From: Pseudarthrobacter sp. L1SW
GTDB lineage: Bacteria > Actinomycetota > Actinomycetes > Actinomycetales > Micrococcaceae
Reading direction: 5' to 3'
Assembly: GCF_020809045.1 (NCBI RefSeq)
Contig: NZ_CP078079.1
Coordinates: 3,968,001-4,032,000 of the forward strand
Length of the DNA: 64,000 nucleotides
Position 1 is the first letter of the stretch. Every line of letters begins with the position of its first letter. Shown one piece after another: positions 10,421-19,994 of the stretch. The notes under the pieces were generated by a model. It searched no databases. It saw nothing but the letters and a program-made list of their open reading frames with translations, and was not told the DNA's origin. The position numbers and the translations under genes are program-made.

Positions 10421-10849
10421 ATGAGCGGAATCATCGTCGTCGGTGTGGACGGCAGCGCAACTGCAAAGAAGGCCGCAGGGCAGGCCCGGGACCTCGCGGC
10501 AGCCCTCGGTGCTTCCCTCCATGTAGTGTCCGCTTTCGACAGCGACCGCACGGAGGTCTTCGGCAGCGGCAGCGACCGGTGGATCGTGTCCGACGCTGAC
10601 GCCGCCGAGCATGTGGCACGGACCGTGGCGGAGTCCCTGGGCCGGGACATCAAGATCACGTACTCCGCCGCCCGCGGCAGGCCGGCCGACGCCCTCATCA
10701 AGGAAGCGCTGCGCACTGAAGCGCGGATCATCGTGGTGGGAAACCGCAGGATGCACGGGATTGGCCGCGTCCTTGGCAGCGTAGCCAACAGCGTTGCCCA
10801 CAACGCCCCCTGCGACGTGTACATCGCCAACACCTACGACGCCGACTAG
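10421..10849 (+). CDS. Universal stress protein (UspA family)
   Basis: A single-domain 142-residue Usp with VGVDGS at the N-terminus and the ATP-binding signature GNRRMHGIGRVLGSVANSV, so it is of the ATP-binding subtype. A good site, AAAGGAG, precedes the ATG. It lies 43 nt after the aminotransferase and a long hairpin follows it, so the two could share a transcript. Confidence 0.92.
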   Translation: MSGIIVVGVDGSATAKKAAGQARDLAAALGASLHVVSAFDSDRTEVFGSGSDRWIVSDADAAEHVARTVAESLGRDIKITYSAARGRPADALIKEALRTEARIIVVGNRRMHGIGRVLGSVANSVAHNAPCDVYIANTYDAD

Positions 10850-10860
10850 CAGTTACCGCC

Positions 10861-10900
10861 GACACTCCCCCTGGTGGCGCATATCGCCAAGGGGAGTGTC
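10861..10900 (+). terminator. Hairpin terminator after universal stress gene
   Basis: GACACTCCCC (10861-10870) pairs perfectly with GGGGAGTGTC (10891-10900), with an inner GGCG/CGCC pair. The tail TGTTCTC is only modestly T-rich. Confidence 0.55.
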
Positions 10901-11004
10901 TGTTCTCACGGCCTTTCCGGGGTTCCCGCCCGAGGCTCAAAGATAAAATTGGATAAGCCCCCAATGGTGCGGACACCCCCACCCGCCACCACCCAAAGGC
11001 TCGA

Positions 11005-11340
11005 ATGATTACTCTCCAGCGCCGCCATCTGGCAGGCCACGACATTCTCCTGGCCCGCCACGGCAACCACATCTGCTCCATGCGGGTTGACCGGACCAAT
11101 GACCGGGTGGTTGCCCTGCTGGACGACGGCAGCGTGGACAGCGCGCCGAACCTCATCGCCCCCGGCCTGAGGCTTCCCGAGACCATGGGCAGCGTGCTGC
11201 GCGAGGACTGGAAGCTCCTCACCGCCTGGGCCGGAATGGCGGCGGCCATGGCAGTACTCCTGACGGGCGCGGCAGTGGTTCTGGGGACCACCGCGGACCC
11301 CGCCGCCCTGGAGATGCTGGCTGCGTACACGTCCTACTAG
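11005..11340 (+). CDS. Small membrane protein, unknown function
   Basis: 111 residues: a basic and polar N-terminal half (ITLQRRHLAGHDILLARHGN), then one hydrophobic helix near residues 75-97 (AWAGMAAAMAVLLTGAAVVLG) and a short outside tail. I do not recognise the family. It converges on the PAP2 gene with 31 nt between them. Confidence 0.6.
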   Translation: MITLQRRHLAGHDILLARHGNHICSMRVDRTNDRVVALLDDGSVDSAPNLIAPGLRLPETMGSVLREDWKLLTAWAGMAAAMAVLLTGAAVVLGTTADPAALEMLAAYTSY

Positions 11341-11371
11341 GGGCGAAACCCACCTCCTGCGGGACGTCGGC

Positions 11372-11989
11372 CTAGGGCACCATCCAGCCGTCCAGCGCCC
11401 ACCAGATCCCGGCCATTACCACACCGCCGAACAGGGATCCGGCTATTACCTGCGCCCGCGAATGCGCCCGCAACACCACGCGGGACCAGCACACGGCAGG
11501 CACCAGGAGCAGCAGCGGAAGCCACGCCGGGCCGAGCATGAGCACCGCGATCACGGCTGAAGAGGACACCGCCGCCGCATGCCCGCTGATCTTCCAGAAG
11601 GGGCTCACGGCGGCCAGCACCACCACCCCCGCCACCACGGCAAGGACCATTGCCACCACGCTCTGCGGCGCCCCGGCCGCTTCCAGTACCAGGAGCCCGG
11701 CCAGGATAGACACCAGCGCCATGAGCAGCACAGGCGCACGCTGCCGGCGGTCGCTGACGTGGTGGTCCGTCACCTTCCCCATCCGCACCAGCAGGAGAAG
11801 CAGGAACAGCGGGAGCACGCAGACAAACAGGGCGGCCAGCGCGCCGTAGCCGAGGGTTCCGGGGAATCCCGGCTGCGTCATGGGGCTGATCAGCAGCTGG
11901 AGGCTCACCACCACGGGCGGCTGGAATGCCTCCGTCAGCCATCTCGCGGCCCGGTTTTTCAGCCGGATGGTGCTGCTGTTGACGGCCAT
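11372..11989 (-). CDS. PAP2-family membrane phosphatase (incomplete third motif)
   Basis: A 205-residue multi-helix protein. KVTDHHVSDRRQR fits motif 1, SGHA motif 2, and SRVVLRAHSRAQ aligns with motif 3 (SR-x5-H-x3-D) but carries Gln where the conserved Asp should be. The His nucleophile is kept, so dephosphorylation of a lipid phosphate remains possible. It starts 9 nt after the E2 stop and may be read from the dehydrogenase operon. Confidence 0.75.
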   Translation of the reverse strand: MAVNSSTIRLKNRAARWLTEAFQPPVVVSLQLLISPMTQPGFPGTLGYGALAALFVCVLPLFLLLLLVRMGKVTDHHVSDRRQRAPVLLMALVSILAGLLVLEAAGAPQSVVAMVLAVVAGVVVLAAVSPFWKISGHAAAVSSSAVIAVLMLGPAWLPLLLLVPAVCWSRVVLRAHSRAQVIAGSLFGGVVMAGIWWALDGWMVP

Positions 11990-11998
11990 GTGGTTGCC

Positions 11999-13531
11999 CT
12001 AGTCCAGGAGGAGCGCCGGCTCCTCCAGGATGGCGGCGACGTCGGCCATGAAGCGGGCGGACAGGTCGCCGTCCACCACGCGGTGGTCGAAGGACCCGCC
12101 TAGGGTGGTGATCCAGCGCGGGATCACTTCCCCGTCCAGGACCCAGGGCTTCTGCTTGATGGTTCCGAAGGCCACGATGGCTACCTCGCCCGGGTTGATG
12201 ATGGGTGTGCCGGTATCGATCCCGAGGGCACCAATGTTGGTGATGGTGAGCGTGCCGCCCTGCATTTCAGCGGGCTGGGTCTTCCCTGCCCTTGCGGTCA
12301 GGGCCAAATTGTTGAGCGCCAGGGCCAGTTCCTTCAGGGACAGGTCCTGCGCGTTTTTGATGTTCGGCACCATCAGCCCGCGCGGTGTTGCTGCCGCAAT
12401 ACCCAGGTTCATATAGTGCTTGACCTGGATTTCCGCGGCATCTGTCCCGTCCACGTTGTCCACCCACGTGGCGTTGACGCTGGGATTCCGCGCGGCTGCC
12501 CAGATCACAGCCTTGGCCAGGATGAGCAGCGGCGAGACTTTGATGCCCTCAAAGTCCCGTGAGGCCTTGAGTCGCTTGACGAATTCCATGGTGCGGCTGG
12601 CATCAACGTCCACGAAGATGCTGACGTGGGGTGCTGCGAACGCGGAGTCCACCATGGCCTTCGCCGTGGCCTTGCGGACGCCCTTGACGGGGATCCGTTC
12701 GATCCGCTGGTCCTGCGGCTTGCCGGCCTTGCCCCAGAAACCGTCCGCCTTGTCCAGTTCCGCGTCCCGCTGGGCCTGGTAGCTGACCAGGTCCTCCCGC
12801 GTGACCTCGCCGCGGGATCCTGTTGCCACCACGTCGGCCAGGTCGATGCCCAGGTCCCGGGCGATCTTGCGCACCGGCGGCTTCGCCAAAACCTTGTTCA
12901 CCAGGCCGGTGATGGTGCCGCCCAGCGTAGGGCGGTTGTCCACGGCACCGCCGGCAGTTTGGCCGGGCACCTGCGTCGCACTGCCTGCCGGCGTCCCCGG
13001 CCCTGCGGACACCTCTGCCGGCGTACGGGGCTGGACCGGCTCCACCTCCGGGGCATTGACGGACAGCGAGCCCGCCGGGCCGCTGGTGGTGGAGCTCGCC
13101 GAAACCCTTGGGCGCCGCTTGACGGCGTCCGCCTTCGGTCCCGAGCCAACCAGGGGGCCCCCGGCCAACGCACTGTCCGCGCCCGTGGCACTTCCTGTTG
13201 TGCCGCCGTCGGACGCCGGAAGCTTTCCGTAGAGCGGCTGGACGGGAGTCTCAGGCGCGGGGACGTCGGCGGGCGTGGGGTCCCCGGAGACGTCGTCGCT
13301 GACGCTGATGATGGCCGTGCCGACGTCGATGGTCACCCCTTCCGGCACCAGCAGTTCCGTGACGGTCCCCGCAAAAGGGGAGGGCAGTTCCACCAGGGAC
13401 TTGGCCGTCTCGATCTCGCACAGGACGTCGTTAATGGCGACGGCGTCGCCCGGCTTGACCTTCCAGGAGACGATTTCGGCCTCGGTGAGGCCCTCGCCGA
13501 CGTCGGGCAGGTTGAACTTGTTGAGAGTCAT
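11999..13531 (-). CDS. Branched-chain 2-oxo acid dehydrogenase, E2 dihydrolipoyl acyltransferase
   Basis: 510 residues with one N-terminal lipoyl domain (lipoyl-lysine in [14 protein letters not shown], about residues 41-54), a long Ala/Pro/Gly-rich linker, an E3-binding domain ([20 protein letters not shown]) and a C-terminal acyltransferase domain ending with the catalytic HRVVDG. It moves the acyl group from E1 to CoA. GAGGACACC precedes ATG 13531. E3 is not in the window. Confidence 0.93.
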   Translation of the reverse strand: MTLNKFNLPDVGEGLTEAEIVSWKVKPGDAVAINDVLCEIETAKSLVELPSPFAGTVTELLVPEGVTIDVGTAIISVSDDVSGDPTPADVPAPETPVQPLYGKLPASDGGTTGSATGADSALAGGPLVGSGPKADAVKRRPRVSASSTTSGPAGSLSVNAPEVEPVQPRTPAEVSAGPGTPAGSATQVPGQTAGGAVDNRPTLGGTITGLVNKVLAKPPVRKIARDLGIDLADVVATGSRGEVTREDLVSYQAQRDAELDKADGFWGKAGKPQDQRIERIPVKGVRKATAKAMVDSAFAAPHVSIFVDVDASRTMEFVKRLKASRDFEGIKVSPLLILAKAVIWAAARNPSVNATWVDNVDGTDAAEIQVKHYMNLGIAAATPRGLMVPNIKNAQDLSLKELALALNNLALTARAGKTQPAEMQGGTLTITNIGALGIDTGTPIINPGEVAIVAFGTIKQKPWVLDGEVIPRWITTLGGSFDHRVVDGDLSARFMADVAAILEEPALLLD

Positions 13532-13552
13532 GGTGTCCTCGGTTGGAGAGCC

Positions 13553-14533
13553 TCAGTAGGAGAGGGCGCGGTCCAGCGCCTCCAGGATGCGGTCGATGTC
13601 CGGAAGGTAGTCTTCCTCCACCTTGGCAACCGGGTACGGCATGTGGAATCCGCCCACGCGGATCACCGGGGCCTCAAGTGAATGGAAGGCGCGCTCACTG
13701 ATCCTTGCCGCAATTTCGCCGCCGATGCCGCCGAAGGTGGGGGCCTCATGGGCCACGATCAGGCGGCCCGTCTTCTGCACGGAGGCCGTGACGGTATCGA
13801 AGTCCAGCGGTGAGATGGACCGGAGGTCGATCACCTCCACGCTGTGCCCGTCCTCCTCCGCCGCGTTGGCAGCGGCCAGCGCAACCGGAACGAGGGGGCC
13901 GTAAGCCACCACGGTGGCGTCCGTGCCGCTGCGGAGGACGTGGGCCTTGAAGGGGTCCCCTGCCTGGCCCGGCGCCGCGACGTCCACCTCGCCCTTAAGC
14001 CAGTAACGGCGCTTGGGCTCGAAAATAATGACCGGATCCTGGCACTCCACGGCCTGCTGGACCATCCAGTACGCGTCATGCGCATTAGACGGCGTGATGA
14101 TGCGCAGGCCGGCAGTGTGCGCGAACAATGCTTCCGGGGACTCCGAGTGGTGCTCAACCGAGCCGATGCCGCCGCCGTACGGGATGCGGATGACCACCGG
14201 GACAGTGAGGTTGCCGTTGCTGCGGGCGTGCATCTTGGCCAACTGCGTGGTGATCTGGTTGAAGCCGGGGAACACGAATCCGTCGAACTGGATTTCGCAG
14301 ACGGGCCGGTAGCCGCGCAGCGCAAGGCCGATGGCGGTTCCGATGATCCCGGATTCCGCCAGCGGGGTATCAACCACCCTGTCCGGGCCGAACTCGCCGA
14401 TCAGTCCGTCCGTCACCCTGTAGACGCCGCCCAGGGGCCCGATGTCTTCACCCATCAGCAGTGATTTGGGATTTTGGGTGAGGGTCGCGCGGAGGCCTTC
14501 GTTGATGGCCTTGGCGATGGTCATGGTGGTCAT
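13553..14533 (-). CDS. 2-oxo acid dehydrogenase E1 component, beta subunit
   Basis: 326 residues typical of the E1-beta family: GEDIGPLGGVYRVTDGL near the N-terminus, PYGGGIGSVEHHSESPEALF in the middle, and a C-terminal transketolase-type domain ending GGFHMPYPVAKVEEDYLP. It pairs with E1-alpha for thiamine-dependent decarboxylation. Its ATG overlaps the E1-alpha stop by one base (TGATG), giving coupled, equal synthesis. Confidence 0.93.
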   Translation of the reverse strand: MTTMTIAKAINEGLRATLTQNPKSLLMGEDIGPLGGVYRVTDGLIGEFGPDRVVDTPLAESGIIGTAIGLALRGYRPVCEIQFDGFVFPGFNQITTQLAKMHARSNGNLTVPVVIRIPYGGGIGSVEHHSESPEALFAHTAGLRIITPSNAHDAYWMVQQAVECQDPVIIFEPKRRYWLKGEVDVAAPGQAGDPFKAHVLRSGTDATVVAYGPLVPVALAAANAAEEDGHSVEVIDLRSISPLDFDTVTASVQKTGRLIVAHEAPTFGGIGGEIAARISERAFHSLEAPVIRVGGFHMPYPVAKVEEDYLPDIDRILEALDRALSY

Positions 14534-15771
14534 CAGTGGCCTGCCTTTGCTGCTGCCCGGGCCTCTTCGCCAGGTTCCCCGTCTGCGAACCCTGCGCTGT
14601 ATTGCTCAAACCATGCAAGTTCCTCCGCCACCAGGGGGTGGGCTTCGGCGTAGGTGTTGGCGAACGCGGAGCGGATGTCGGGGGTTTCGAGGTCATGGGT
14701 GGTGCGCCGGACGTAGGCGGCGAGTTCATCGCCGTCGGCCTTCACCTTCGCGAAGAAGGCGTCGTCCGCCAGGCCCTCCGAGCGGAGGTATTTCTCCACG
14801 CGGGCCAGCGGGTCCTTGGCCCGCCAGGCGTCCTCTTCTGAGGACTGGCGGTACTTGGTGGGGTCGTCGGCAGTGGTGTGGGCGCCCACGCGGTAGGTGA
14901 AGGCCTCGATCAGGACCGGGCCCTTGCCTTGGCGGGCGTGCTCCAGGGCCCATTCCGTGACGGCGTGGACGGCGATCACGTCATTGCCGTCCACGCGGAT
15001 TCCCGGGAAGCCGTATCCCTTGGCGCGGTTGGACAGCGGCACGCGGGTCTGGACGTTGGTGGGCACCGAAATTGCCCAGTGGTTGTTCTGGCAGAAGAAC
15101 ACCACCGGGGCGTTGTAGGAGGACGCGAAAACCATGGATTCGTGGACGTCGCCCTCGGAGCTGGCGCCGTCGCCGAAGTAGGCGATGACGGCGGCGTCCT
15201 CCCCCGCACCGGCCGCGCCCGTTGCTGCTGCCAGCTTCTGGTCGCGCTGGATGCCCATGGCATAGCCGACGGCGTGAAGCGTCTGGGCGGCAAGGACCAG
15301 TGTGTAGAGGTGGAAGTTGGTGTCCTTCGGGTTCCAGCCGCCGTTGGAGACTCCTCGGAACTGCCTGAGGAGTTCGGCCAGGTCCACGTCGCGGGTGAGG
15401 GCCACGCCGTGCTCGCGGTAGGTGGGGAAGATGTAGTCCTGCGGCTGGCTGGCACGGCCGGAACCGATCTGCGCCGCTTCCTGTCCGGTCAGCGGGACCC
15501 AGAGTGCCAACTGCCCCTGGCGCTGCAGGGCCGTTGCCTCGACGTCGAACCGGCGGATGGCCGCCATGTCCGCGTACAGGCCGCGGAGGGCCTCCGGAGT
15601 GATCTTCTTCGCATACTCGGTGAAGACGGGATCGAAACCCAGCTTTCCGTCCGGGCCCAGGAGTTGGACCATCTGCGCCGGAGGCTCGCCCATGACTGCC
15701 TCGGCATCAGCCTCGCGCTGGTCGTCTACCGCTGTTTCGTCGAACTCGGTGGAAGGCAGATGTGTGCCCAT
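14533..15771 (-). CDS. 2-oxo acid dehydrogenase E1 component, alpha subunit
   Basis: 412 residues. The thiamine diphosphate motif begins at GDGASSEGDVHESM and ends at the NNHWAISVP stretch, and the phosphorylation-loop region YRVGAHTTADDPTKYR is present. I chose the ATG at 15771, behind GAGGAGA at good spacing, not the longer frame. It is the first gene of the alpha-beta-E2 operon. Actinobacteria use the homodimeric AceE for pyruvate, so branched-chain 2-oxo acids are the likelier substrates. Confidence 0.92.
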   Translation of the reverse strand: MGTHLPSTEFDETAVDDQREADAEAVMGEPPAQMVQLLGPDGKLGFDPVFTEYAKKITPEALRGLYADMAAIRRFDVEATALQRQGQLALWVPLTGQEAAQIGSGRASQPQDYIFPTYREHGVALTRDVDLAELLRQFRGVSNGGWNPKDTNFHLYTLVLAAQTLHAVGYAMGIQRDQKLAAATGAAGAGEDAAVIAYFGDGASSEGDVHESMVFASSYNAPVVFFCQNNHWAISVPTNVQTRVPLSNRAKGYGFPGIRVDGNDVIAVHAVTEWALEHARQGKGPVLIEAFTYRVGAHTTADDPTKYRQSSEEDAWRAKDPLARVEKYLRSEGLADDAFFAKVKADGDELAAYVRRTTHDLETPDIRSAFANTYAEAHPLVAEELAWFEQYSAGFADGEPGEEARAAAKAGH

Positions 15772-15818
15772 ACCGTCTCCTCGCTTGCCGCATGCGGATG
15801 CAGTGCAATGTCGCTGGG

Positions 15819-15860
15819 ATATATGCCTCAAGAGGAATAGATTCCCGGCGCGGCATATAT
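15819..15860. promoter_or_regulatory. Inverted ATATATGCC/GGCATATAT sites upstream of E1-alpha
   Basis: ATATATGCC (15819-15827) and GGCATATAT (15852-15860) are exact inverted copies 24 nt apart, 48-89 bp before the E1-alpha ATG. They are the only AT-rich block nearby. A regulator site is likely; the regulator is unknown. Confidence 0.45.
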
Positions 15861-15920
15861 ATTGCTGTACTGATCCTAACTTTATCTTCAGTAGGTAGCC
15901 GCAGAGCTACTTGTTAAGCG

Positions 15921-17039
15921 CTAGGAACCCCGTGGCGCCTTTGTATAGTTCGCACACAGCTGGAGGAACCGGGTGTTCGCCTCGACCTCGCCGATGCTCA
16001 CCCTGACCCCTTCGCCGGGGAATGCGCGGACGGAAAGGGCCCGAGACCCGGCCAGCTCGGCGAACTCGGCACTATCGGCGCCCAGGTCGAGCCAGACGAA
16101 GTTCCCCTGGGCGTCGGGAACAGCCCAATCCAGGCTCCGCAGTCCTGCCGTGACCCGCTCGCGCTCATCAACCAGGCTTTGTACCCTTTCTACAACCTGG
16201 GGGTAGTTCTGCAGCGAAACAATCGCGGCCTTTTCGGCAATCTGCGACACGGCAAAGGGGGTTGCGGCCACCCTGAGGTGCTGCGTCAGCCCGGGGTTGG
16301 CCACGCTGTACCCCACCCGCAGCCCGGCCAGCCCGTGCGCCTTGGAGAAGGTCCGGAGTACCACCACGTTGGGGTACTTGCGGTACATGTCGAGTCCGTC
16401 CACCGCTTCGTCGTCCCGCACGAACTCCTGGTAGGCCTCGTCAATCACCACCACCACGTGGGGTGGGACGAGCCGGATGAATTCCTCGGTCTCGGCTGTG
16501 CGGAGGGCTGGGCCGGTGGGGTTGTTGGGTGTGCAGAGGAGGACCATCTTGGTCCGGGCTGTCACTGCCGCGGCCATCGCGGGGAGGTCGTGGCGGCCGT
16601 CCGGGGTGACGGGGATGCGCACGCTTTCCGCGCCGGAGAGGCCCACGCTGACGGGGTAGGCCTCAAAAGAGCGCCAGGCATAGACCACCTCGTCCGGCGT
16701 GCCGTCGTCGTTCCGTCCCGCGAACGTGGCCAGGAGCTGGTTCAGGGCGCCAAGGCTGCCCGCGCCGGTGACGATGTCCTCCGCGGGGACCCCCAGGAAC
16801 GTGGACAGCTCGCCGCGCAGCCTGCTGCTGAGCGGGTCCGGGTACCGGTTGAAATCGGTCTGGTGGGCAATGGCTTCCAGGACCGCGGGAAGCGGGGGCA
16901 GCGGATTCTCATTGGAGGACAGCTTGTAACTGGCCAGCCCGTCAACGGCGGCGGGGGGCTTTCCGGCGGCGTAGCGGGGCAACCGGGCCACCACCGGACG
17001 GGGCTGGACACCGCCCGTCACAGTCTCAGATGACGTCAT
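15921..17039 (-). CDS. Histidinol-phosphate/aromatic aminotransferase (HisC/Pat family)
   Basis: 372 residues of fold-type I aminotransferase: YKLSSNENPLPP near residue 37, CTPNNPTGP, VVIDEAYQEF, and the PLP-lysine stretch RTFSKAHGLAGLRVGY. In actinobacteria a second HisC copy often acts as an aromatic aminotransferase (Pat), which would fit this stand-alone place far from his genes. The ATG at 17039 is used rather than the longer open frame, since the family begins there. Confidence 0.85.
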   Translation of the reverse strand: MTSSETVTGGVQPRPVVARLPRYAAGKPPAAVDGLASYKLSSNENPLPPLPAVLEAIAHQTDFNRYPDPLSSRLRGELSTFLGVPAEDIVTGAGSLGALNQLLATFAGRNDDGTPDEVVYAWRSFEAYPVSVGLSGAESVRIPVTPDGRHDLPAMAAAVTARTKMVLLCTPNNPTGPALRTAETEEFIRLVPPHVVVVIDEAYQEFVRDDEAVDGLDMYRKYPNVVVLRTFSKAHGLAGLRVGYSVANPGLTQHLRVAATPFAVSQIAEKAAIVSLQNYPQVVERVQSLVDERERVTAGLRSLDWAVPDAQGNFVWLDLGADSAEFAELAGSRALSVRAFPGEGVRVSIGEVEANTRFLQLCANYTKAPRGS

Positions 17040-17167
17040 GCAGACCAGCCTACTTCGCAGCACCCGCCTCCCGAGGGCCCTCCGGGGTTCACCGCCCCTT
17101 AACCGCTGGGTCATCCGCCACTGGTGGGCTGGGAATCCCACGTGGACCAAGCAGAAAGACAACCTCA

Positions 17168-18043
17168 ATGATGCGAAAACTTGCCGCAACGCTCTCCGTG
17201 GTTGCTCTGGCCGTCACTGGCATGCTCAGCGCCGGCTTATCTGCCACTGCCGCCGAGGACGAGGTGAAAAGGACCGGGCTTAGCGATCTCCGGGTCATGT
17301 CCTACAACATCCACCACGGTGCCAGCGGCGATGACGTGCTCGACCTGGACCGGATTGCGGAGGAGATCGAATCCAGTGGCGCGCAGATCGTCGGCCTCCA
17401 GGAAGTGGACAGGCACTGGTCCGCGCGCAGCAATTACCAGGACCAGGCCGCGTGGCTCGCTGAGCGCCTCGACATGCACTATGCCTACGCAGCGAACCTT
17501 GACCTTGGCCCGGAACCGGGACGTACTGACCGGCGGCAGTACGGCACGGCCGTCCTCAGCAAATACCCAATTCTCAGTTCGCAAAACCACCTGCTCACCA
17601 ACATCCAGTACGCAGAGAAGCCGACAGAGCAAAGGGGCCTGCTGGAAACGGTCATCAATGTCGAGGGCAACCACATCGGCTTTTACAACACGCACCTGGA
17701 CCACCGCCGGAGCGAGCAGCGCCAACTGCAGGTCAAGGAAATCCTGGACATCACATCCGAATCCGCCCGTCCCTCGTTACTCGTGGGTGACCTGAACGCC
17801 GTTCCGGCCTCCACCGAGATGCAGCAGCTTATGACACGCTTCACGGACGTTTTCGCAGCGCTCGGCCAGGACCAGGCCTACACGATGCCGGTGGAGAATC
17901 CTGACCGGCGGATCGACTACATCCTCGGCAGCGGTGACATCCAGCCTCGTTCCGCAGAGGTCATCAGCAGCATGGCGTCCGACCACCTGCCAATCGTCGC
18001 CGACGTTTCGGTGGCACAGAAGCCGAACGGCCTGGTGCGCTAA
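17168..18043 (+). CDS. Secreted endonuclease/exonuclease/phosphatase-family hydrolase
   Basis: 291 residues starting with a signal peptide (MMRKLAATLSVVALAVTG, predicted cut after ATAA). The EEP fold motifs are all there: NIHHG, LQEVD, THLDHR, GDLNAVP and the final SDHLPI. It may cleave phosphodiesters or phosphoesters outside the cell; nucleic acid, sphingomyelin or inositol substrates cannot be separated here. It is divergent from the HisC gene. The ATG at 17171 is an equal start. Confidence 0.85.
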   Translation: MMRKLAATLSVVALAVTGMLSAGLSATAAEDEVKRTGLSDLRVMSYNIHHGASGDDVLDLDRIAEEIESSGAQIVGLQEVDRHWSARSNYQDQAAWLAERLDMHYAYAANLDLGPEPGRTDRRQYGTAVLSKYPILSSQNHLLTNIQYAEKPTEQRGLLETVINVEGNHIGFYNTHLDHRRSEQRQLQVKEILDITSESARPSLLVGDLNAVPASTEMQQLMTRFTDVFAALGQDQAYTMPVENPDRRIDYILGSGDIQPRSAEVISSMASDHLPIVADVSVAQKPNGLVR

Positions 18044-18157
18044 CAACGGGTTGCATGGCAGGGCCACGACGATCGCCGGTGGTGTGGACGACCGTGCCAC
18101 CGGGCGTTTCCGCTTGTGGGTGCGGCGCCCATGCTAACGCTGTGACAGCATAGGACC

Positions 18158-18583
18158 ATGCGTTCATTCATTGGCCGGGTCCTTATCAACGCACTCGCTT
18201 TGTGGATTGCCAGCTGGGTTCTTCCCGGCTTGGACATCACCACCTCGGCCGCCACAGACGCGGTAGCCAAAACCGGTGTTGAAGAAGGAACGGACGTGGC
18301 AGGAACTACCCTGGCGTACTTGTTCATCGGCCTGATCTTCGGATTAGTCAATGCGTTTATCCGCCCCTTGGTGAGTTTCCTGTCCCTCCCGATCACCATC
18401 CTGACGCTGGGCCTCTTTACCATCGTCATCAGCGCCGCGATGCTGTATGTGACGTCTTGGATCAGCAGTTTCACGCCCGTGCATTTCACCATTGATTCGT
18501 TCTTCTGGACAGCAGTGCTCGCGGCCATCATCATTACCCTGATCTCGCTGGTGGCCGGGCGGCTTACCGGCATCCGCCGGTAG
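18158..18583 (+). CDS. Phage holin family IV-like membrane protein
   Basis: 141 residues with four hydrophobic segments (about 5-25, 50-70, 80-105, 112-135) and the family stretch VNAFIRPLVSFLSLPITILTLGLF. Members of this family are common single genes in actinobacterial chromosomes, and nothing phage-like surrounds it. Function unknown. Confidence 0.8.
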   Translation: MRSFIGRVLINALALWIASWVLPGLDITTSAATDAVAKTGVEEGTDVAGTTLAYLFIGLIFGLVNAFIRPLVSFLSLPITILTLGLFTIVISAAMLYVTSWISSFTPVHFTIDSFFWTAVLAAIIITLISLVAGRLTGIRR

Positions 18584-18614
18584 CCGGCACTCTCCCTTGC
18601 CGAACCCGGCGCAC

Positions 18615-19994
18615 CTAGCGCCCGGCATAACCACGTGCTGGTTTTTTGTCATCAGCGGGAGCCGGGGCAGGACCCGGTGCCGGGGCGGCCTTCATCCGCG
18701 ACAAGGAAAACCGGGTGGCCGTGGCGCCGCCTCCCGTGCCGAGTATGGCGCCCAGAGCGGCGGTGGACTCCACAAGCGAAGGGTCGCCACTATGTGACAC
18801 CAGCCGGGCACCGTCCTGGTAGGTGCTGAGCGCGTGGCCGGGTCCGATCCCGCCCTCCCCCTCCGCGACCCTTGGGGTGTTGGTCAGGGTAACTGTCACA
18901 CGGTCCTTCGTGTCCGGATTAGGCGCCCCGTCCGAACCCGGCACCCAGTCGCCACGGTGCTCAAGATGCAGCGACTGCACCCCCGGCACGGGAGTGATCC
19001 CAGCCACGGGGGAACCGGCGGTCAGGACATACTGAAGGTCGTAGTTGCCGAGGAAACGGGGATCCGCTGCGAGGTTCATGGCATGGATGCCGCCCTGGCT
19101 GTAACCTACTGCCACCACGGCAGATCCGTGCTCCGCCCCAGCTGCCTGGAGGGCCTGGAGCGTCGCAACGCTCACTTCGTCGGAGTTGTACACCATTGCC
19201 TCCGCTATGCCCACCTCATCAAACGGGTTCTCCCCACCGGCGCCGTAAAGGGCAGGCTGGGTGCCCGGCACCAAAAGCACATACGCTTTGTTGCCGCCAT
19301 TGGAGATTTCGACAATCTCAATAAATCCTGCACCCCGCGCATCCAATTGCCGGATGCGCTCAAGCAGGCCGGCCGGAGAGGAGTCCAGGTCCACTTGCAC
19401 TGACTCTTCCTGATGCACGGCCAAGGGGCGGCTGAAGACACCGGCCTGCTCTAGAGCGTCGCAAGCCCAGGGTTCCATCTCAGCCCGCCGCTTCACATCT
19501 GCGGCCTGAAGACCAAGACTGGCCACGATGGTTTCCGTCATCTTGCCGTCGGGGAAGCGGGTGGCGGCTATATCGGTCATGGAATGATGGATATCTTCGA
19601 AGCTGACTATTCCAAGCGACCGCGCAGCGCCCGCCAACCACTCCGCCATTTCATACTCGTGCTTGGAAGCCCGGACCTGGCTGCTGATGCGCTGCAGTTC
19701 GGTCCGGACCGCCCGGACGCTCCGCTCGGCTTCCCCCACCGCTGTCAGGGCCATGGTTCCCGTCCACCTGGGCAGGTCCTGGTAAGGAGTGAGGTCCTCC
19801 CAGATGCGGCGGACCTCAACCTCGATCCCGGCCAGCCTGCCTGCGAGGCCATCCAGCTTCTCGGCACCTCCGGCGAGCTCCTCCAGCTGGAAGCTGATAC
19901 CGCCCACACCTCCCCGGATGGCCAGGGCTCCATCGTCTGCCGGCCCGGAAACCCGGATGGGGCCGCCGCTGCCTGAAGGGGTAGCCTCGGCCAT
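18615..19994 (-). CDS. WXG100-like N-terminus fused to an alpha/beta serine hydrolase
   Basis: 459 residues. About residues 30-120 form a helical, WXG100-like region (long heptad-like runs, Trp in RRIWEDL). The rest looks like an alpha/beta hydrolase: nucleophile elbow GYSQGG with Ser near 299, an Asp in EHRGDWVPG and a His in GIGPGHAL, giving a plausible triad. The tail is Ala/Pro-rich. Its ATG overlaps the stop of the small upstream gene (TAATG), so the two are coupled. No ESX secretion genes are nearby. Confidence 0.7.
   Translation of the reverse strand: MAEATPSGSGGPIRVSGPADDGALAIRGGVGGISFQLEELAGGAEKLDGLAGRLAGIEVEVRRIWEDLTPYQDLPRWTGTMALTAVGEAERSVRAVRTELQRISSQVRASKHEYEMAEWLAGAARSLGIVSFEDIHHSMTDIAATRFPDGKMTETIVASLGLQAADVKRRAEMEPWACDALEQAGVFSRPLAVHQEESVQVDLDSSPAGLLERIRQLDARGAGFIEIVEISNGGNKAYVLLVPGTQPALYGAGGENPFDEVGIAEAMVYNSDEVSVATLQALQAAGAEHGSAVVAVGYSQGGIHAMNLAADPRFLGNYDLQYVLTAGSPVAGITPVPGVQSLHLEHRGDWVPGSDGAPNPDTKDRVTVTLTNTPRVAEGEGGIGPGHALSTYQDGARLVSHSGDPSLVESTAALGAILGTGGGATATRFSLSRMKAAPAPGPAPAPADDKKPARGYAGR

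Noticed and set aside
9217-10833. A 538-codon open frame on the minus strand opposite the aminotransferase and universal stress gene
   Set aside because: It is antisense to two well-supported genes, has no ribosome site or known domain, and such frames are common in high-GC DNA.
18158-18583. Holin-like gene as a sign of prophage
   Set aside because: No lysin, portal, capsid or integrase genes around it; the family is a common chromosomal membrane protein in actinobacteria.
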